Shown piece by piece: positions 6,493 through 6,951 of a stretch of DNA of 6,951 bases. Origin of the DNA: Candidatus Stahliibacteriota bacterium (GTDB lineage Bacteria; Hydrothermota; Tepidihabitantia; SM23-42); NCBI GenBank assembly GCA_030613445.1, contig JAUWLY010000151.1, positions 1-6,951 of the forward strand, in the 5' to 3' direction. A program made the position numbers and the translations under genes. Positions within the stretch are counted from its first letter, which is position 1; the number at the start of each line of letters is the position of its first letter. Below the pieces are notes generated by a model, which did not search any database, was not told the origin of the DNA, and worked only from the letters and a program-made list of their open reading frames with translations.

Positions 6493-6585
6493 GTCATCAG
6501 TGACTAATACCGACACGTAAGTGTCCCATAACCGCTACGAAGTAGCCTAAACCGCCCGCAGGGCTCCCTACCGCTGCGAAGCAGC
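6493..6585. repeat. Cluster of five mini-hairpins with 3-4 nt loops
   Basis: Five consecutive small stem-loops are seen: GTCA/TGAC (6493-6504, loop TCAG), GACAC/GTGTC (6512-6525, loop GTAA), GCTAC/GTAGC (6534-6546, loop GAA), GCCC/GGGC (6554-6564, loop GCA) and GCTGC/GCAGC (6573-6585, loop GAA). The last three share the frame ACCGC..., a G-N-A loop, and ...GC. The two GAA hairpins differ at one stem position by a compensatory change (A-T to G-C pair). Confidence 0.7.
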
Positions 6586-6661
6586 CATACGTCTTGTCTC
6601 CGATACACCGTTACTCCCTTACTCCGATACTCAGTTATGCTCCCTACTCCCTACGCTCTAC
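6585..6661 (+). repeat. Degenerate octamer tandem tract changing to heptamers
   Basis: Read in steps of eight from 6585, the units are CCATACGT, CTTGTCTC, CGATACAC, CGTTACTC, CCTTACTC, CGATACTC and AGTTATGC, with TAC (or TAT/TGT) at a fixed position. From 6641 the period shortens to seven: TCCCTAC, TCCCTAC, GCTCTAC. The tract is noncoding in every frame I checked. It looks like a degenerate short tandem repeat, not a chance pyrimidine run. Confidence 0.65.
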
Positions 6662-6682
6662 GCTTTTGTCTCTATTCTCTTA

Positions 6683-6695
6683 TCTCCTCGCCCCT
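6683..6695 (+). repeat. Partial or degenerate hairpin repeat
   Basis: TCTCCTCGCCCCT is identical over 13 bases to the left end of the hairpin copy at 6909-6921, but the right arm is replaced by TAAGAAAGG, so the stem is lost. It appears to be a decayed or recombined copy. Confidence 0.55.
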
Positions 6696-6720
6696 TAAGA
6701 AAGGTCTCCCTTTTATATTT

Positions 6721-6760
6721 CCTCTCCCCTCTGGGGAGAGGGTTAGAGTGAGGGGAATCC
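6721..6760 (+). repeat. GC-rich hairpin repeat, copy 2
   Basis: Arms CCTCTCCCC (6721-6729) and GGGGAGAGG (6733-6741) enclose a TCT loop, followed by the tail GTTAGAGTGAGGGGAATCC. It shares the loop and the GAGGGGAATCC ending with the copy at 6909. Unlike copy 1 it is not followed by the GTCGAAGGGATCGGG block. Confidence 0.85.
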
Positions 6761-6793
6761 TTGTAAGTTTGTAGATTGGGATTTGGATCTTGG
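6761..6793 (+). repeat. Heptamer-phased TTG tract
   Basis: TTG recurs at 6761, 6769, 6776, 6783 and 6790, spacings of 8, 7, 7 and 7. Units such as GATTGGG, ATTTGGA and TCTTGGA suggest a degenerate heptanucleotide repeat placed between two hairpin elements. No function is evident. Confidence 0.45.
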
Positions 6794-6801
6794 AGCTTAC
6801 T

Positions 6802-6877
6802 TTTTTCCATTGGAAAAAGGGTGAGGGGTATATCATTGCGAGAATCCTGAGCTTGTCGAAGGGATCGGGGAAGCCAG
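6802..6877 (+). repeat. Composite interspersed repeat, copy 2, with variant hairpin
   Basis: It starts with a hairpin in the same place and with the same 3-nt loop size as the GC-rich element but a different stem, TTTTTCC (6802-6808) and GGAAAAA (6812-6818), then GGGTGAGGGG, TATATCATTGC, a 5-nt spacer, TCCTGAGCTTGTCGAAGGG and ATCGGGGAAGCCAG. The block order matches 6277-6373, and GTCGAAGGGATCGGG is identical in both. Confidence 0.75.
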
Positions 6878-6908
6878 TCCCAATCTTGTCCTGCCTATCT
6901 TCCAACAA

Positions 6909-6951
6909 TCTCCTCGCCCCTCTGGGGAGAGGATTAAGGTGAGGGGAATCC
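6909..6951 (+). repeat. GC-rich hairpin repeat, copy 3, at the window edge
   Basis: Arms TCCTCGCCCC (6911-6920) and GGGGAGAGGA (6924-6933) pair with one mismatch around a TCT loop, followed by TTAAGGTGAGGGGAATCC. The window ends exactly where copy 2 also leaves the shared sequence, so what follows cannot be seen. Confidence 0.8.

Larger units (their letters stand above)
6226..6951. other. Gene-free, repeat-dense intergenic stretch
   Basis: I see no credible protein or RNA gene in these 726 bases. The one open frame of note (minus strand, 6672-6908) is a read-through of the repeats and encodes the low-complexity TLTLSPEGRG peptide these hairpin repeats typically give. Content from left to right: an unremarkable pyrimidine-rich lead-in, a hairpin-plus-tail repeat joined to a composite repeat, a simple hairpin, an imperfect dyad, a cluster of mini-hairpins, an octamer/heptamer tract, more hairpin repeats, a heptamer-phased tract and a second composite repeat. 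The stretch continues beyond the right edge, which cuts at or just after the last repeat copy. Confidence 0.85.

Noticed and set aside
6672..6908. 78-codon minus-strand open frame in the repeat region
   Set aside because: Its sequence (TLTLSPEGRG, then PFLRGEE) is the translation of the hairpin and composite repeats, with no ribosome site and no recognisable domain.
6277..6951. Possible CRISPR array
   Set aside because: Repeats are unequal in length, irregularly spaced, internally palindromic and joined to different flanks; there are no uniform spacers and no cas gene.

Overview
This window holds a compact bacterial housekeeping gene cluster, all on the minus strand, next to a gene-free, repeat-rich stretch of about 750 bases. 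Reading in the direction of transcription (right to left) the genes are: a Crp/Fnr-family regulator with its own sigma70-type promoter; prfA (release factor 1); prmC (release-factor glutamine methyltransferase); nadK (NAD kinase); recN (SMC-like DNA repair ATPase); a possible 17-codon ORF; a PgsA-like CDP-alcohol phosphatidyltransferase; and dapF (diaminopimelate epimerase), whose C-terminal part runs off the left edge. I found no plus-strand gene.

The organism is a bacterium that makes diaminopimelate-type peptidoglycan and phosphatidyl-type phospholipids. Base composition is moderately AT-rich by eye. Nothing here fixes the phylum. The gene set, the tight packing and the style of intergenic repeats remind me of uncultured candidate-phylum genomes such as WOR-3, but that is a low-confidence impression.

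Layout: 1-5474 is one array in which neighbouring genes overlap: prfA/prmC by 29 nt, prmC/nadK by 26 nt, nadK/recN by 8 nt and the phosphatidyltransferase/dapF by 4 nt. The only gap, 42 nt after recN, is filled by a 17-codon ORF that overlaps both neighbours (4 nt and 8 nt). If that ORF is translated, no junction in the array lacks an overlap, which suggests translational coupling. Functionally the array joins translation termination (RF1 and the enzyme that methylates its GGQ glutamine), NADP supply, double-strand break repair, membrane lipid synthesis and cell-wall precursor synthesis. A 72-nt gap separates prfA from the Crp/Fnr gene.

The right end, 6226-6951, has no credible gene. It contains several families of short repeats: three GC-rich hairpin elements with a GGTGAGGG-type tail, two copies of a composite element carrying GTCGAAGGGATCGGG, a run of tiny hairpins with GNA or tetraloop-sized loops, an octamer/heptamer tandem tract, and a heptamer-phased TTG tract. 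This is the most unusual part of the window. I saw no CRISPR array, insertion sequence, tRNA, rRNA, defence system or biosynthetic cluster.
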